From: an uncultured Ulvibacter sp.
Lineage (GTDB): Bacteria > Bacteroidota > Bacteroidia > Flavobacteriales > Flavobacteriaceae
Length of the DNA: 64,000 nt
NCBI GenBank assembly: GCA_913063405.1
Contig: CAJXZB010000012.1
Coordinates: 1 to 64,000, forward strand
Direction: 5' to 3'
The notes under the pieces are model-generated. The model had not been told where the DNA came from. It did not search any database and was given only the letters and a program-made list of their open reading frames with translations. Positions 21,684 through 31,506 of the stretch are shown in pieces (position 1 is the stretch's first letter; the number at the start of each line of letters is the position of its first letter). Made by a program: the position numbers and the translations under genes.

Positions 21684-22000
21684 TGAACATTGTTAAAGCG
21701 GATCAGAAGAGCAGGAAAATAAATGTATAATCAAGGCTATGAAATATTAAAGCCCATTCAATTCATATATTCAGTAAAGCTAGAGAAAAGGCGAATTTAA
21801 TAAGTGATAACATCACTCTGTGAACTAAATGGAAATGTATAAAAGACAAGTAGGGTAAAAGAACTGTGGGCTGTTATACTATATATGATTAAATCATTAA
21901 TTTGGTTTAGTTGTAAAGGTTAGTAATCAGTGTAATAGGTTTAAAATCAACTATTTTCGTGTAATTTTCTTAAAGTATCGAAAATAAGACCCCTTTTGTT
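21684..22000 (+). other. Unique intergenic spacer between the two giant genes
   Basis: 317 bases, not shared with the region after the second copy. I see no open frame and no RNA structure that I can support. A TATTTTCG near 21951 resembles a -7 element but does not fit fully. Confidence 0.5.
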
Positions 22001-25000
22001 ATGAATATTTCTGCAAGAATACATAAGCTACTTTTTTTACTTTTTTTATTTAGTCCATTATTATTACTATCACAAGCAGTTCAGTTATTTCAGCAGTTCA
22101 ATGGTCGGTTGGACTTTACAGCCATCGGAAACACTTTAAATGAGTTTCCAAATAGTGAGGGGCCACCCTACTGCGGACAATTACCATCTAGTGACGCTAC
22201 TTTAAATTTAACCTCTGGTCAAACCTTTGTTTCTGCCCACTTGTATTGGGGTTCTATTGGTACCGGAGACTTTGATGTTGATTTAAATGGAAACGCAATA
22301 ACAGCCGATAGGGTTTTTAATTATAACTCAACATCAAACGGTCAGCCTTATTTTTCGGCATACAAAGATGTTACGAGTATTGTAGCTGCTGCTGGTAATG
22401 GTTCATATACCTTTTCTGGTATCGATGTTACGGCTGAATTGCCTAACTATTGCGGTACAAATTTTGGTGGTTGGGGTATTTACGTTATTTACTCGGATCC
22501 GTCTTTGCGGCTAAATCAAATCAGTTTGTTTGATGGTTTGGAAGGTGTTTCTGCTTCAAACAATACTTTAGATATTACATTAACGAATATAGATGTTACG
22601 TCAGATATTTTATCAAAGATTGGTTTTTTAGCCTGGGAAGGCGAAGAAGAAATAGCAAATAATGAGACTTTACTGATTAATGGAATTCTTATTGATAACC
22701 CACCGTTGAATCCAGGAAATAATGCCTTTAATGGTACAAATAGTTATACTGGATCTAGTGTTAATTATAACATGGATTTGGATTTTTACGATTTAATTGG
22801 GATAGTCCAACCAGGGGATACAAGCGTACTTATTAATCTTACTTCGAGTCAAGATTTCATAATGGTCAACAATGTTATTACGAGTGTTAATTCGGAACTA
22901 TCTGATGCTACTATTGAGATTGATACTGTTGGTGTTCTGTGTGAGAATGATGATATGACCATTGACTACACGGTCTATAATATAAATAGTACAGCACCTT
23001 TGGCTTTAAATACTCCAATTGCTGTTTATGCCGATGCTGTTCTTATTGGTCAGACACAGACTGTTGCTGATATACCCATTGGTGGTTCTGAGAGTGGTTC
23101 AATTACGGTGAATATACCAGTGGCAACACCAAATATTTTTAATTTAAGAGTCGTAGTTGATGATGTTGGAGATGGTACTGGAGTTGTAGATGAGACAGAT
23201 GAGACTAACAATGAGGCAATAGAAGTTATCGATTTAAGTATGGCTGGAATTCTTCTAAACCCAGGTCCAGCTTGTATTGGTAGTGGGGTTGTTCTGGATT
23301 CAGGTGTAACAGATCCACCGTTCAATATTCAATGGTTTGAAAGTGGAGTTGCGATCCCTGGCGCCACAAATGAAACCCTTAATGTGACTGTCGATGGTAT
23401 TTATTCTGTAGAGGCAGTTGATGGAATTTGTAGAGTATCAAGTAATCAAGTTGTTATAACCTTCAGGCCCCAGCCTGTTATAGATAGTCCTCCTGTAGAT
23501 TTATTTCAGTGTGATGATGGTACTACTGCTGGAGTTTTTGATTTAAGGGTTAATGATGCTCTTATATTGGGACCTCAGGACCCTACGATGTTTTTGATTA
23601 AGTATTATGAGACTTTTTTGGACAGTGAGAATGACACTAATCCCATACTGGGTCCTACGGTTCATTTGATAGTTCCCCCTTCTCCCCAGCGTATTTTTGT
23701 ACGGATCGAGGATTTATCTGGGAGTTGTTTTGCTTTGGCTGAATTTGACATTTATTTTTCTCGTGCTATTGCTGGTATTGTTCCATTGACTCTTAATGTC
23801 TGTGATTTTGATAGTGATGGGGGAGAGTTTGTAGATTTATTTACGGAGTTTAATTCTTTTGTATTGGATGGAGAGCCTTCTTCTAGTTATGATATTACAT
23901 ATCATAGCAGTCAGGGGGATGCAGATGGCGATGTTAATGCACTTCCTAATCCTTATTTTGTAACGGCTCCCAATGAGGTTGTTTTTATACGTTTGGAGAA
24001 TCGGGATGATGCTAGTTGTTTTGATACCACGCGTAATGTAGATATTATCATTGACACGCTCCCTACGATCAACACGATGCCCCCTACGTTGGTGTTGTGT
24101 GATCCCAACAATGATGGATTTGTCGAGTTTGATTTGAGTGTACAATCTCCAGTTATTACTTTAGGAGATCCTGCTTTGACAGTTAGCTACCACGGAACGC
24201 TATTAGATGCCCAGAATGATGCGTTGCCTTTACCGCTATTGTATATCAACGATGATATTTACTTGGATGCTCCTGTTACTGATATTACGGATCCTTTGTA
24301 TGGTACTGGTGGGGTATGGGCTCGTGTTGAGAGCAGTGTAAGCACTTGTTTTGAGGTGGTTAGTTTTGCATTAGAGGTTCGTTTTGCTCCAGTGGCTACG
24401 ACACCAGCGGATCCACTTCGACAGTGTGATGATAGTGTTGCCGATGGCTTTACATTTTTTGATTTAACGGTTGTGGAGCCCGAGGTATTGGGAGCTATGG
24501 ATCCAACAGAGTTTGACATTTATTATTATGAGGATCAGACGGATGCTATTACCGCTGGCGATTTGGCTTTGACGGCTCCAGATTTTTCGGCTGCGATTCC
24601 TACTCCGACTGCTTTTTTAAATTCAGTAAACCCACAAGATATTTATATTTTAGTTGTAGGTGCTAGCAGTACGATTCCACCAAACCCTAATAGTGGAGAG
24701 GGGTGTTATGATATTGTGGTGTTGGAACTGATTGTTGATCCATTGCCGGAAGATTTAGGTCCTTTTGAGATTATGTTGTGTGATGATGATTTAAATGGCA
24801 GTACGTTGGATGATGAGATTTCTACTTTTGATTTGACCACTCAAGATATTTTGGTCAATGGTGGAGATGCTACTATTACGGTAGTTTGGTATGAGACCCC
24901 TGCGGATGAGATCGCCGATATCCCGATAGTAGCTCCTACGATGTTTCAAAATTCGGCTACGCCTCAAACGGTTGTTGGTCGAGCTACTTCAGCCTTTGGC

Positions 25001-28000
25001 TGTAGTAGTACTGTGACCCTTACTTTAACTGTTTTGCCCAATCCAAATCCTAAGACAGATCCTACACCATTAGAACTTTGTGACGATGATGATGATGGTT
25101 TGGTAGCTGGTTTTGATTTGACTTTGCGTGATGTAGAGATTATCGATGGTGAGGTGGATGTTTCTGTATTGTATTACGAAGACTTGGTCGATGCTCAGGC
25201 TGGTGTTGCAGGTACAGAGATCGCGGCCTTGTATACGAATATTGTTCCTTTTAGTCAGATTGTATATGCTCGTGTTACCAAGGACGTACCCCCAGCTACG
25301 ATAGCTTGTTATACGATTGTAGAGTTAGAGCTTGTTGTTATTGCCTTGCCGGATATGCCAGATATCACATTGTTTGACGATCCTTTTATTGGCTGTGATG
25401 AGAGTGGTAGTGGTCAGGCTATTTTTGATTTAACGCTTCAGGATGCAGGGGTGTTAGGTTCTCAAAACGCTGCGGACTTTGCACCCATTACGTATTATGA
25501 GATGTTAGTTGATGCTCAGGCTGGTATTGCTGGTACTGAGATTATTCCTGCGACTGCTTTTTTAAGTGGTGGTCAGCCAATCTGGGTTCGTTTGGAGAGT
25601 TTATTAACGAGTTGTGTACGTATTACAGAGTTCCAGATCGAAGTTGGTATTTTCCCTACCATTGGTATAGGAGATGATTTGTTTGCTTGTGATGATGAGA
25701 TTGGCGGAAGTACCTTAGATGATGGTTTGTCTACCTTTGATTTAACGGTTAATACGCTGTTGATTAATTTAGGAGATGTTACATTGGATGTTTTTTATTA
25801 TGCTACGATGGCCGATCAATTGGCCAATAACCCCATTGCGACCCCTGCTGCGTATCAGAATATAATTACGCCTCAACAACAAATTTTTGTAAGTGCGTTT
25901 AGTACCCAAGATTGTGCTGCTATGTCTAATTTTTATATCAATGTAGATCCAAATCCTGTTACGGGAGATCCAGGTGTTTTAATCGCTTGTGATTCGAACA
26001 ATGATGGTTTTGCAGAATTTGATTTAAGCACGACGATTGCTGCTATTACTTTGGGAGATCCTAATTTAAGTGTTACTTATCACGGAACATTTTTGGATGC
26101 AGATACTGATGGAATTCAGTTATCAAACCCTTATATGAATGATCAAATTTACTTGGATGTGCCTATTACAGCTCCTACGGATCCTAATTTTGGTACAGGA
26201 GGTGTATGGGCACGTGTAGAAACTACTGTTAATAGCTGTCATAGAGTAGTTCCCTTTGCCTTGGAGGTTCATGCTGCTCCTGTAGCTACGACTCCTGCGC
26301 CGCTTCGCGTGTGTGATGATGTTTCTGCCGATGGATTTGCGGAGTTTGATTTGACCTCTGTAGAGCCAGAGGTGTTAGATACTTTGGATCCTACACAGTT
26401 TGATGTTTACTATTATGAGGATCAGACGGATGCTGTTACAGCAGGAGACTTAGCCTTAACGGCCCCAGATTTTTCGTTATCTATTTTTAATACTACGACC
26501 TATATCAATACGAGCAACCCACAGGATATTTATGTATTGGTAGTTGGAAATTCGACCAGTACGCTACCTCCGAACCCTAATGGTGCAGAGGGTTGTTATG
26601 ATATTGTTGTGTTGGAGTTAATAGTTGATCCATTGCCGATGGATTTGGGTCCTTTTGAGATGTTCTTATGTGATGATGATTTAAATGGTAGTACTTTGGA
26701 TGATGAGATTTCTACCTTTGATTTGACCACTCAAGATGCTTTGGTCAATGGAGGAGATCCAACCATTACAGTGGAGTGGTTTGAGACTCCTGCTGATGAG
26801 ATGGCAAATAACCCCATTGTAGCTCCTACGATGTATCAAAACTTGGCAACCCCCCAAACGATTATCGGTCGTCCTACGACTTCCTTTGGTTGTAGTGTTA
26901 TAGTTACCTTGACCTTAACGGTATTGCCGAATCCGAATCCGAATCCAGCTCCGACACCATTGGAGTTATGTGATGACGATGATGATGGGATTGTCTCCGG
27001 TTTTGATTTGAGTCTTCGTGATTTAGAGATTATCGGATCAGAGCCTGATGTTTCTATTTTGTATTATGAGCTTTTGGCAGATGCTCAGGCGGGTACCCTA
27101 GGAGCCGAGATTCCAGCGGGTCCTTATACTAACATTACACCAAATAGTCAGATAGTGTATGCGCGAGTTTTTAAAGATGTACCACCTTCGGTATTGGCTT
27201 GTTATACGGTAGTAGAGTTGGAACTTATTGTTATCGCGCTTCCAGATATGCCAGATGCTACGTTTCAAGACCCTTTTATAGGATGTGATTTAGATGGTAG
27301 TGGTGGGGCTATTTTTGATTTAACGCTTCAAGATGGTGGTGTTTTAGGAGTTCAAGATGGGGTTAATTTTATGCCTATTACGTATTATATTACGCAGTTA
27401 GATGCTGAAGCTGGCACGAATGCTATTGCTCCTGCTACTGCTTTCCCAAGTACGGGTCAAACTATTTGGGTTCGTTTGGAGAGTTTGGTTACGGGCTGCG
27501 TTCGAATTACCTCGTTTGAGATAGAGGTAACACCTTTCCCTTTGATTGCAGTAGGAAACGATTTGTCTCTTTGTGATGATGAAATAGGGGGTAGTACTTT
27601 AGATGATGGTTTGTCTACCTTTGATTTAAGCGTTAATACCCCTGTAATTACTTTGGGTAATGGGACCCTTACGGTTTTATATTACGGTAGTGCTGCAGAC
27701 CAGGCAAGTGATAGTCCAATAGCGCTGCCAGATGCGTATCAAAATATTACAACTCCTAGTCAAGAGATTTTTGTAAGTATTTTTAGCACGGAAGGTTGTG
27801 AGGCTACCAGTAGTTTTATGATCACAGTAGATCCCAATCCTAGTCCAGTTACTCCAACTGCGTTAATCGCTTGTGATGATGATAACAATGGTTTTGCTCC
27901 TTTTGTGTTAAGTGATAAGGATACAGAGATTGTAGGGGGAGAGCCAGATGTTGGTATTTTGGGTTATTTTTTAACAGAGATAGAGGCTCAGGCTGGTGAT

Positions 28001-31000
28001 CCAAGTACGATTTTATCAAATCCTTATACAAATATCGTTATCAATATGCAGACGGTTTGGGCACGTGTTCAAAATACCTTTACGGGTTGTTATAGTGTTG
28101 TTGCTTTAGATCTTATAGTAAATCCTAGTCCTGATACCCCTGTGATTCCTGGTTTTGGTGATTTAACGTCCTGTGATAGTATGGGCGGGGGTGAAGCGGA
28201 GTTTAATTTAGAAGACAATACTGCTTTTGTATATGGAGTACAAGATCCATTGGAGTATAGTATTAGTTATCATACGGATGCTTTAGAGGCCGAGGGTGGG
28301 GTGAATCCAATAGGGAACACAACGAATTTTGTTAGTAGTGGTCAGACGATTTGGGTACGTTTAGAGAACAACACTACGGGTTGTTACAGGGTTAGTTCTT
28401 TTGAGCTAATCGTAGGTGTTTTTCCACTTATAGCGGATCCAACTACAGGTATGCAGGCTTGTGATGATGAGACGCCAGATGGTTTTACAGAGTTTGACTT
28501 AACGCTTAATGATGCTTTTATTACTATCGGAGATCCTACTTTAAGTGTTTTCTATTATGAGAGCCAGTCGGATCAAAGCGCAGGTATTTTTATTGATCCA
28601 GCCACTGCGTATCAGAACACATCAAATCCAATGACGCTGTATGTAAGTGTCTTTAATGGAACGGGCTGTTCTGCCCAGACGACTCTTACGTTGTCTGTGA
28701 ATCCAAATCCTGAGCCGGTAACACCTACGCCGTTAGTTTCTTGTGATACGAACAATGATGGATTTGGGGAGTTTACCTTAACGGATAAGGATGTAGAGAT
28801 TACGGGGGGACAACCGGATGTTACCATTAGTTATCACGAGACTTTGATTGATGCAGAGAATGGTGTTTTTGCACTACTTAGTCCGTATGTAAATATAATG
28901 GCAGATACCCAGGTGGTGTATGCCCGCGCTTTTTTCCCTGTGATTCCAAGTGGAACGGGCTGTTATGGTATTGTTGAGTTAGAACTTATTGTGAGTCCTA
29001 CGCCTTTAGTTCCAACAGACTTACCAGCGTTAGTTCTTTGTGATGATGACGGTTTTGGGGTTTTTGATTTGACCCAACAAGATGTTCTTATTTACGGGAG
29101 TCAGAATCCAGATGATTATGATTTGAGTTATCATACTGCTTTAGCAGATGCTCAGGCAGGTGTTAATGCGATACCTAATCCAACGACTTATGTCAATACG
29201 ATGACTCCAGAGCAAACGATTTATGTTCGTTTACTAGATCCAATAAGTGGTTGTGCTAAGACCGGGGCGTTTTTACTAAAAGTTTCCATTGGTCCTTTAG
29301 TTACTCAGCCAGACCCATTGAGTGTGTGTGATGATTTAGGAGTTCCAAATGACGGGATTACTGCTTTTGATTTGACACAGAAGAATGATGAGATTACAGG
29401 AGGAGCTACGGGAGTAGGCGTTCGATATTATGAGACTCAAGAGGATGCGGATACTGATACCAATCGTATTGCTCCTGAAACGGCCTATGTAAACACGAGC
29501 AATCCTCAAACGGTGTATGTTCGTGTGATCGATGGTAATACGGAATGTGATGATACCTCTGTTAGTTTACGACTACGGGTGATCCCAAACCCTACGCCAA
29601 TAACTCCAGATCCTATCGAACTTTGTGATGACAATGATTCTGGGGATCAGATGGAAGTATTTGATTTAACGATTCGTGAGGGTCAGATATTAAATGGTCA
29701 GAACTGGGAGTTGTTGTATTATGATAATCAGGCTGATGCTATAGAGGGCGATCCATTATTGGCAATTGTTGCTCCTACGATGTATGCGAACACAGCAAAT
29801 CCACAGACGATTTATGTACGAGTGAGTGTTCCGGTGACTACTTCGATTCCTTATGGATGTTTTGAGATCGTGGAGTTGGAGATATTAGTGAATCCCTTGC
29901 CGGATGCTACTGCTGTTATAACACCATATACTCTTTGTGAGGCCAATACAAATGGTTCAGTTGTTTTTGATTTAACGACCAAGGACTTTGAGGTATTAAA
30001 TGGACAAGATGTTTCTGTTTTTGAGGTGTTTTATTTTGTAGCTCCATTAGATGCTGCTGGACAGGTTAATGCTATTGTAAATCCAGGGACGTATCAAAAC
30101 GTGAGTAATCCAGAGACTATTTATGCAGGGATTCTAAATATAGAAACAGATTGTTATATCGCCAGTAGTCTAGATCCTGTTACCAATGAGTATTCTTTGT
30201 CTTTTGATTTAGAGGTTTTTGAAGGGGCTACAGCTACTAGGCCAGGTGCACCGTATGCTATTTGTGATAAAACCGATCCCAACGATGGTTTTGCTGATTT
30301 TGATTTAAGTGCTGGCAATACGGCTTTATATAGTGAGATTATGGGTACTCAGATGTCCCCTGATTATACATTGAGTTTTTATGAGACCTTACCCCAGGCA
30401 GAAGCAGGTGATATGCCATTACCAGATAGTTATACCAATATTATCAATCCACAGATTGTTTATGGTCGTGTTACCAATAATGATACGGACTGTTATGCGA
30501 TAGTAGAGTTGATCTTAAAGGTGGAGCAATTACCGGTTGTTACTTTGGAAGAAGAGCATCGACTGTGTGTAGATGCCAATGGGAATCCAATTCCTGAGGA
30601 AGAAGGAGGGATGTCTCCACCAGTACTTGAGGTGAATCTAGATCCTAGTTTGTATGATATTATTTGGGATACCCCAAGTGGTACTGTCTTTGGGACTAGT
30701 GTGACGGCTTTAGAGGGAGGAACCTATACGGCAACTTATACAGAGATTGGATCGGCTTTAGGCTGTAGTGCAGAAGTAAGTACTACTGTTACGGTCTCTC
30801 AACCTCCAGTGACCTATGATGCTGTGTTATTAAATGGTGCTTTTGCCGATAGTCATACGGTACAGGCGACGGCAGAAGGATTGGGTACGTATGTGTTCCA
30901 ATTGGACGATGGTCCTTTTATTGAGATTGGTACATTTGAGAATGTAAGTGCTGGTACTCATACTGTAACGATTAAGGATGCCAATGGTTGTGGTAGTGTT

Positions 31001-31288
31001 ACTTTAGAGGTGGGTGTGATTGATTACCCTCGCTATTTAACTCCAAATCAGGATGGGTATCACGATACTTGGAATATTATAGGAATCGCTGCTTTTGATC
31101 CTAGTGCGAAGGTGTATATCTTCGATAGGTTCGGAAAGTTATTAAAGCAGGTGAGTCCACTAGGTAACGGATGGAATGGCACCTATAATGGGAATCCATT
31201 GCCATCGAGTGACTACTGGTTCGTAGTGGAATACCTAGAGGAAGGGGTTGGAAAAGAATTTAAAGGACACTTTACCTTGAAACGATAA
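22001..31288 (+). CDS. Giant T9SS type B surface protein 2 (23 CDD modules)
   Basis: A 3095-residue exported protein. Residues 1-26 are a signal peptide (LLFLLFLFSPLLLLSQ). The head (about 27-310) is unlike that of protein 1 but clearly related to the head of the 1392-residue protein 3: both have QLFQQFNGR/SLFKQFNGR near the start, SAHLYW and NQISLFDGLE. A CARDB-like domain follows, ending VDETDETNNE, then an Ig-like segment. From residue 485 to the C-terminus (2,611 residues) it is identical to protein 1, including 23 CDD modules, the SprB-like repeat and the type B sorting domain. The gene is therefore a chimera of a protein-3-like head and a protein-1-like body. It should be secreted by T9SS and carried to the cell surface. 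The ligand is unknown. Confidence 0.85.
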   Translation: MNISARIHKLLFLLFLFSPLLLLSQAVQLFQQFNGRLDFTAIGNTLNEFPNSEGPPYCGQLPSSDATLNLTSGQTFVSAHLYWGSIGTGDFDVDLNGNAITADRVFNYNSTSNGQPYFSAYKDVTSIVAAAGNGSYTFSGIDVTAELPNYCGTNFGGWGIYVIYSDPSLRLNQISLFDGLEGVSASNNTLDITLTNIDVTSDILSKIGFLAWEGEEEIANNETLLINGILIDNPPLNPGNNAFNGTNSYTGSSVNYNMDLDFYDLIGIVQPGDTSVLINLTSSQDFIMVNNVITSVNSELSDATIEIDTVGVLCENDDMTIDYTVYNINSTAPLALNTPIAVYADAVLIGQTQTVADIPIGGSESGSITVNIPVATPNIFNLRVVVDDVGDGTGVVDETDETNNEAIEVIDLSMAGILLNPGPACIGSGVVLDSGVTDPPFNIQWFESGVAIPGATNETLNVTVDGIYSVEAVDGICRVSSNQVVITFRPQPVIDSPPVDLFQCDDGTTAGVFDLRVNDALILGPQDPTMFLIKYYETFLDSENDTNPILGPTVHLIVPPSPQRIFVRIEDLSGSCFALAEFDIYFSRAIAGIVPLTLNVCDFDSDGGEFVDLFTEFNSFVLDGEPSSSYDITYHSSQGDADGDVNALPNPYFVTAPNEVVFIRLENRDDASCFDTTRNVDIIIDTLPTINTMPPTLVLCDPNNDGFVEFDLSVQSPVITLGDPALTVSYHGTLLDAQNDALPLPLLYINDDIYLDAPVTDITDPLYGTGGVWARVESSVSTCFEVVSFALEVRFAPVATTPADPLRQCDDSVADGFTFFDLTVVEPEVLGAMDPTEFDIYYYEDQTDAITAGDLALTAPDFSAAIPTPTAFLNSVNPQDIYILVVGASSTIPPNPNSGEGCYDIVVLELIVDPLPEDLGPFEIMLCDDDLNGSTLDDEISTFDLTTQDILVNGGDATITVVWYETPADEIADIPIVAPTMFQNSATPQTVVGRATSAFGCSSTVTLTLTVLPNPNPKTDPTPLELCDDDDDGLVAGFDLTLRDVEIIDGEVDVSVLYYEDLVDAQAGVAGTEIAALYTNIVPFSQIVYARVTKDVPPATIACYTIVELELVVIALPDMPDITLFDDPFIGCDESGSGQAIFDLTLQDAGVLGSQNAADFAPITYYEMLVDAQAGIAGTEIIPATAFLSGGQPIWVRLESLLTSCVRITEFQIEVGIFPTIGIGDDLFACDDEIGGSTLDDGLSTFDLTVNTLLINLGDVTLDVFYYATMADQLANNPIATPAAYQNIITPQQQIFVSAFSTQDCAAMSNFYINVDPNPVTGDPGVLIACDSNNDGFAEFDLSTTIAAITLGDPNLSVTYHGTFLDADTDGIQLSNPYMNDQIYLDVPITAPTDPNFGTGGVWARVETTVNSCHRVVPFALEVHAAPVATTPAPLRVCDDVSADGFAEFDLTSVEPEVLDTLDPTQFDVYYYEDQTDAVTAGDLALTAPDFSLSIFNTTTYINTSNPQDIYVLVVGNSTSTLPPNPNGAEGCYDIVVLELIVDPLPMDLGPFEMFLCDDDLNGSTLDDEISTFDLTTQDALVNGGDPTITVEWFETPADEMANNPIVAPTMYQNLATPQTIIGRPTTSFGCSVIVTLTLTVLPNPNPNPAPTPLELCDDDDDGIVSGFDLSLRDLEIIGSEPDVSILYYELLADAQAGTLGAEIPAGPYTNITPNSQIVYARVFKDVPPSVLACYTVVELELIVIALPDMPDATFQDPFIGCDLDGSGGAIFDLTLQDGGVLGVQDGVNFMPITYYITQLDAEAGTNAIAPATAFPSTGQTIWVRLESLVTGCVRITSFEIEVTPFPLIAVGNDLSLCDDEIGGSTLDDGLSTFDLSVNTPVITLGNGTLTVLYYGSAADQASDSPIALPDAYQNITTPSQEIFVSIFSTEGCEATSSFMITVDPNPSPVTPTALIACDDDNNGFAPFVLSDKDTEIVGGEPDVGILGYFLTEIEAQAGDPSTILSNPYTNIVINMQTVWARVQNTFTGCYSVVALDLIVNPSPDTPVIPGFGDLTSCDSMGGGEAEFNLEDNTAFVYGVQDPLEYSISYHTDALEAEGGVNPIGNTTNFVSSGQTIWVRLENNTTGCYRVSSFELIVGVFPLIADPTTGMQACDDETPDGFTEFDLTLNDAFITIGDPTLSVFYYESQSDQSAGIFIDPATAYQNTSNPMTLYVSVFNGTGCSAQTTLTLSVNPNPEPVTPTPLVSCDTNNDGFGEFTLTDKDVEITGGQPDVTISYHETLIDAENGVFALLSPYVNIMADTQVVYARAFFPVIPSGTGCYGIVELELIVSPTPLVPTDLPALVLCDDDGFGVFDLTQQDVLIYGSQNPDDYDLSYHTALADAQAGVNAIPNPTTYVNTMTPEQTIYVRLLDPISGCAKTGAFLLKVSIGPLVTQPDPLSVCDDLGVPNDGITAFDLTQKNDEITGGATGVGVRYYETQEDADTDTNRIAPETAYVNTSNPQTVYVRVIDGNTECDDTSVSLRLRVIPNPTPITPDPIELCDDNDSGDQMEVFDLTIREGQILNGQNWELLYYDNQADAIEGDPLLAIVAPTMYANTANPQTIYVRVSVPVTTSIPYGCFEIVELEILVNPLPDATAVITPYTLCEANTNGSVVFDLTTKDFEVLNGQDVSVFEVFYFVAPLDAAGQVNAIVNPGTYQNVSNPETIYAGILNIETDCYIASSLDPVTNEYSLSFDLEVFEGATATRPGAPYAICDKTDPNDGFADFDLSAGNTALYSEIMGTQMSPDYTLSFYETLPQAEAGDMPLPDSYTNIINPQIVYGRVTNNDTDCYAIVELILKVEQLPVVTLEEEHRLCVDANGNPIPEEEGGMSPPVLEVNLDPSLYDIIWDTPSGTVFGTSVTALEGGTYTATYTEIGSALGCSAEVSTTVTVSQPPVTYDAVLLNGAFADSHTVQATAEGLGTYVFQLDDGPFIEIGTFENVSAGTHTVTIKDANGCGSVTLEVGVIDYPRYLTPNQDGYHDTWNIIGIAAFDPSAKVYIFDRFGKLLKQVSPLGNGWNGTYNGNPLPSSDYWFVVEYLEEGVGKEFKGHFTLKR

Positions 31289-31350
31289 CCTTTACTTAAA
31301 TTAAAACCTAAAAGCTCCTGTCAAATACAAATTGATAGGAGCTTTTTTGT
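23454..31350 (+). repeat. 7,897-bp direct repeat, copy 2
   Basis: Second copy of 13787-21683. The first upstream mismatch is at 23453 (G against A) and the first downstream mismatch is at 31351 (A against T). The two tracts are separated by 1,770 bases that hold the spacer and the distinct head of protein 2. Confidence 0.93.
31310..31350 (+). terminator. Terminator after giant protein 2
   Basis: Same hairpin and T run as at 21643-21683, being the end of the duplicated tract. Confidence 0.8.
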
Positions 31351-31506
31351 ATTGAAAAAGTTCACAAGCAATAAGATTTATAGGATATTTAATATCACTA
31401 AAACAATTATCAAAAATAGTTTTGAGCGATATTTTTACTTATCTTACAATAAAAAAGCTATTTCTTGTAAAAAAGTCCTTTATTTTGGGGCTATATAACT
31501 CTTGCT

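Noticed and set aside
14170-28827. Long antisense frames within the giant genes, each present twice 9,667 bases apart
   Set aside because: They have low-complexity, unlikely translations and are explained by the strongly biased, repetitive codons of the plus-strand genes; their pairing only reflects the duplicated tract.
13787-31350. Reading the two long tracts as a composite transposon or insertion sequence pair
   Set aside because: No transposase, no terminal inverted repeats and no target-site duplication. The tract is entirely coding sequence plus a terminator, and its edges lie in conserved coding sequence and in the terminator.
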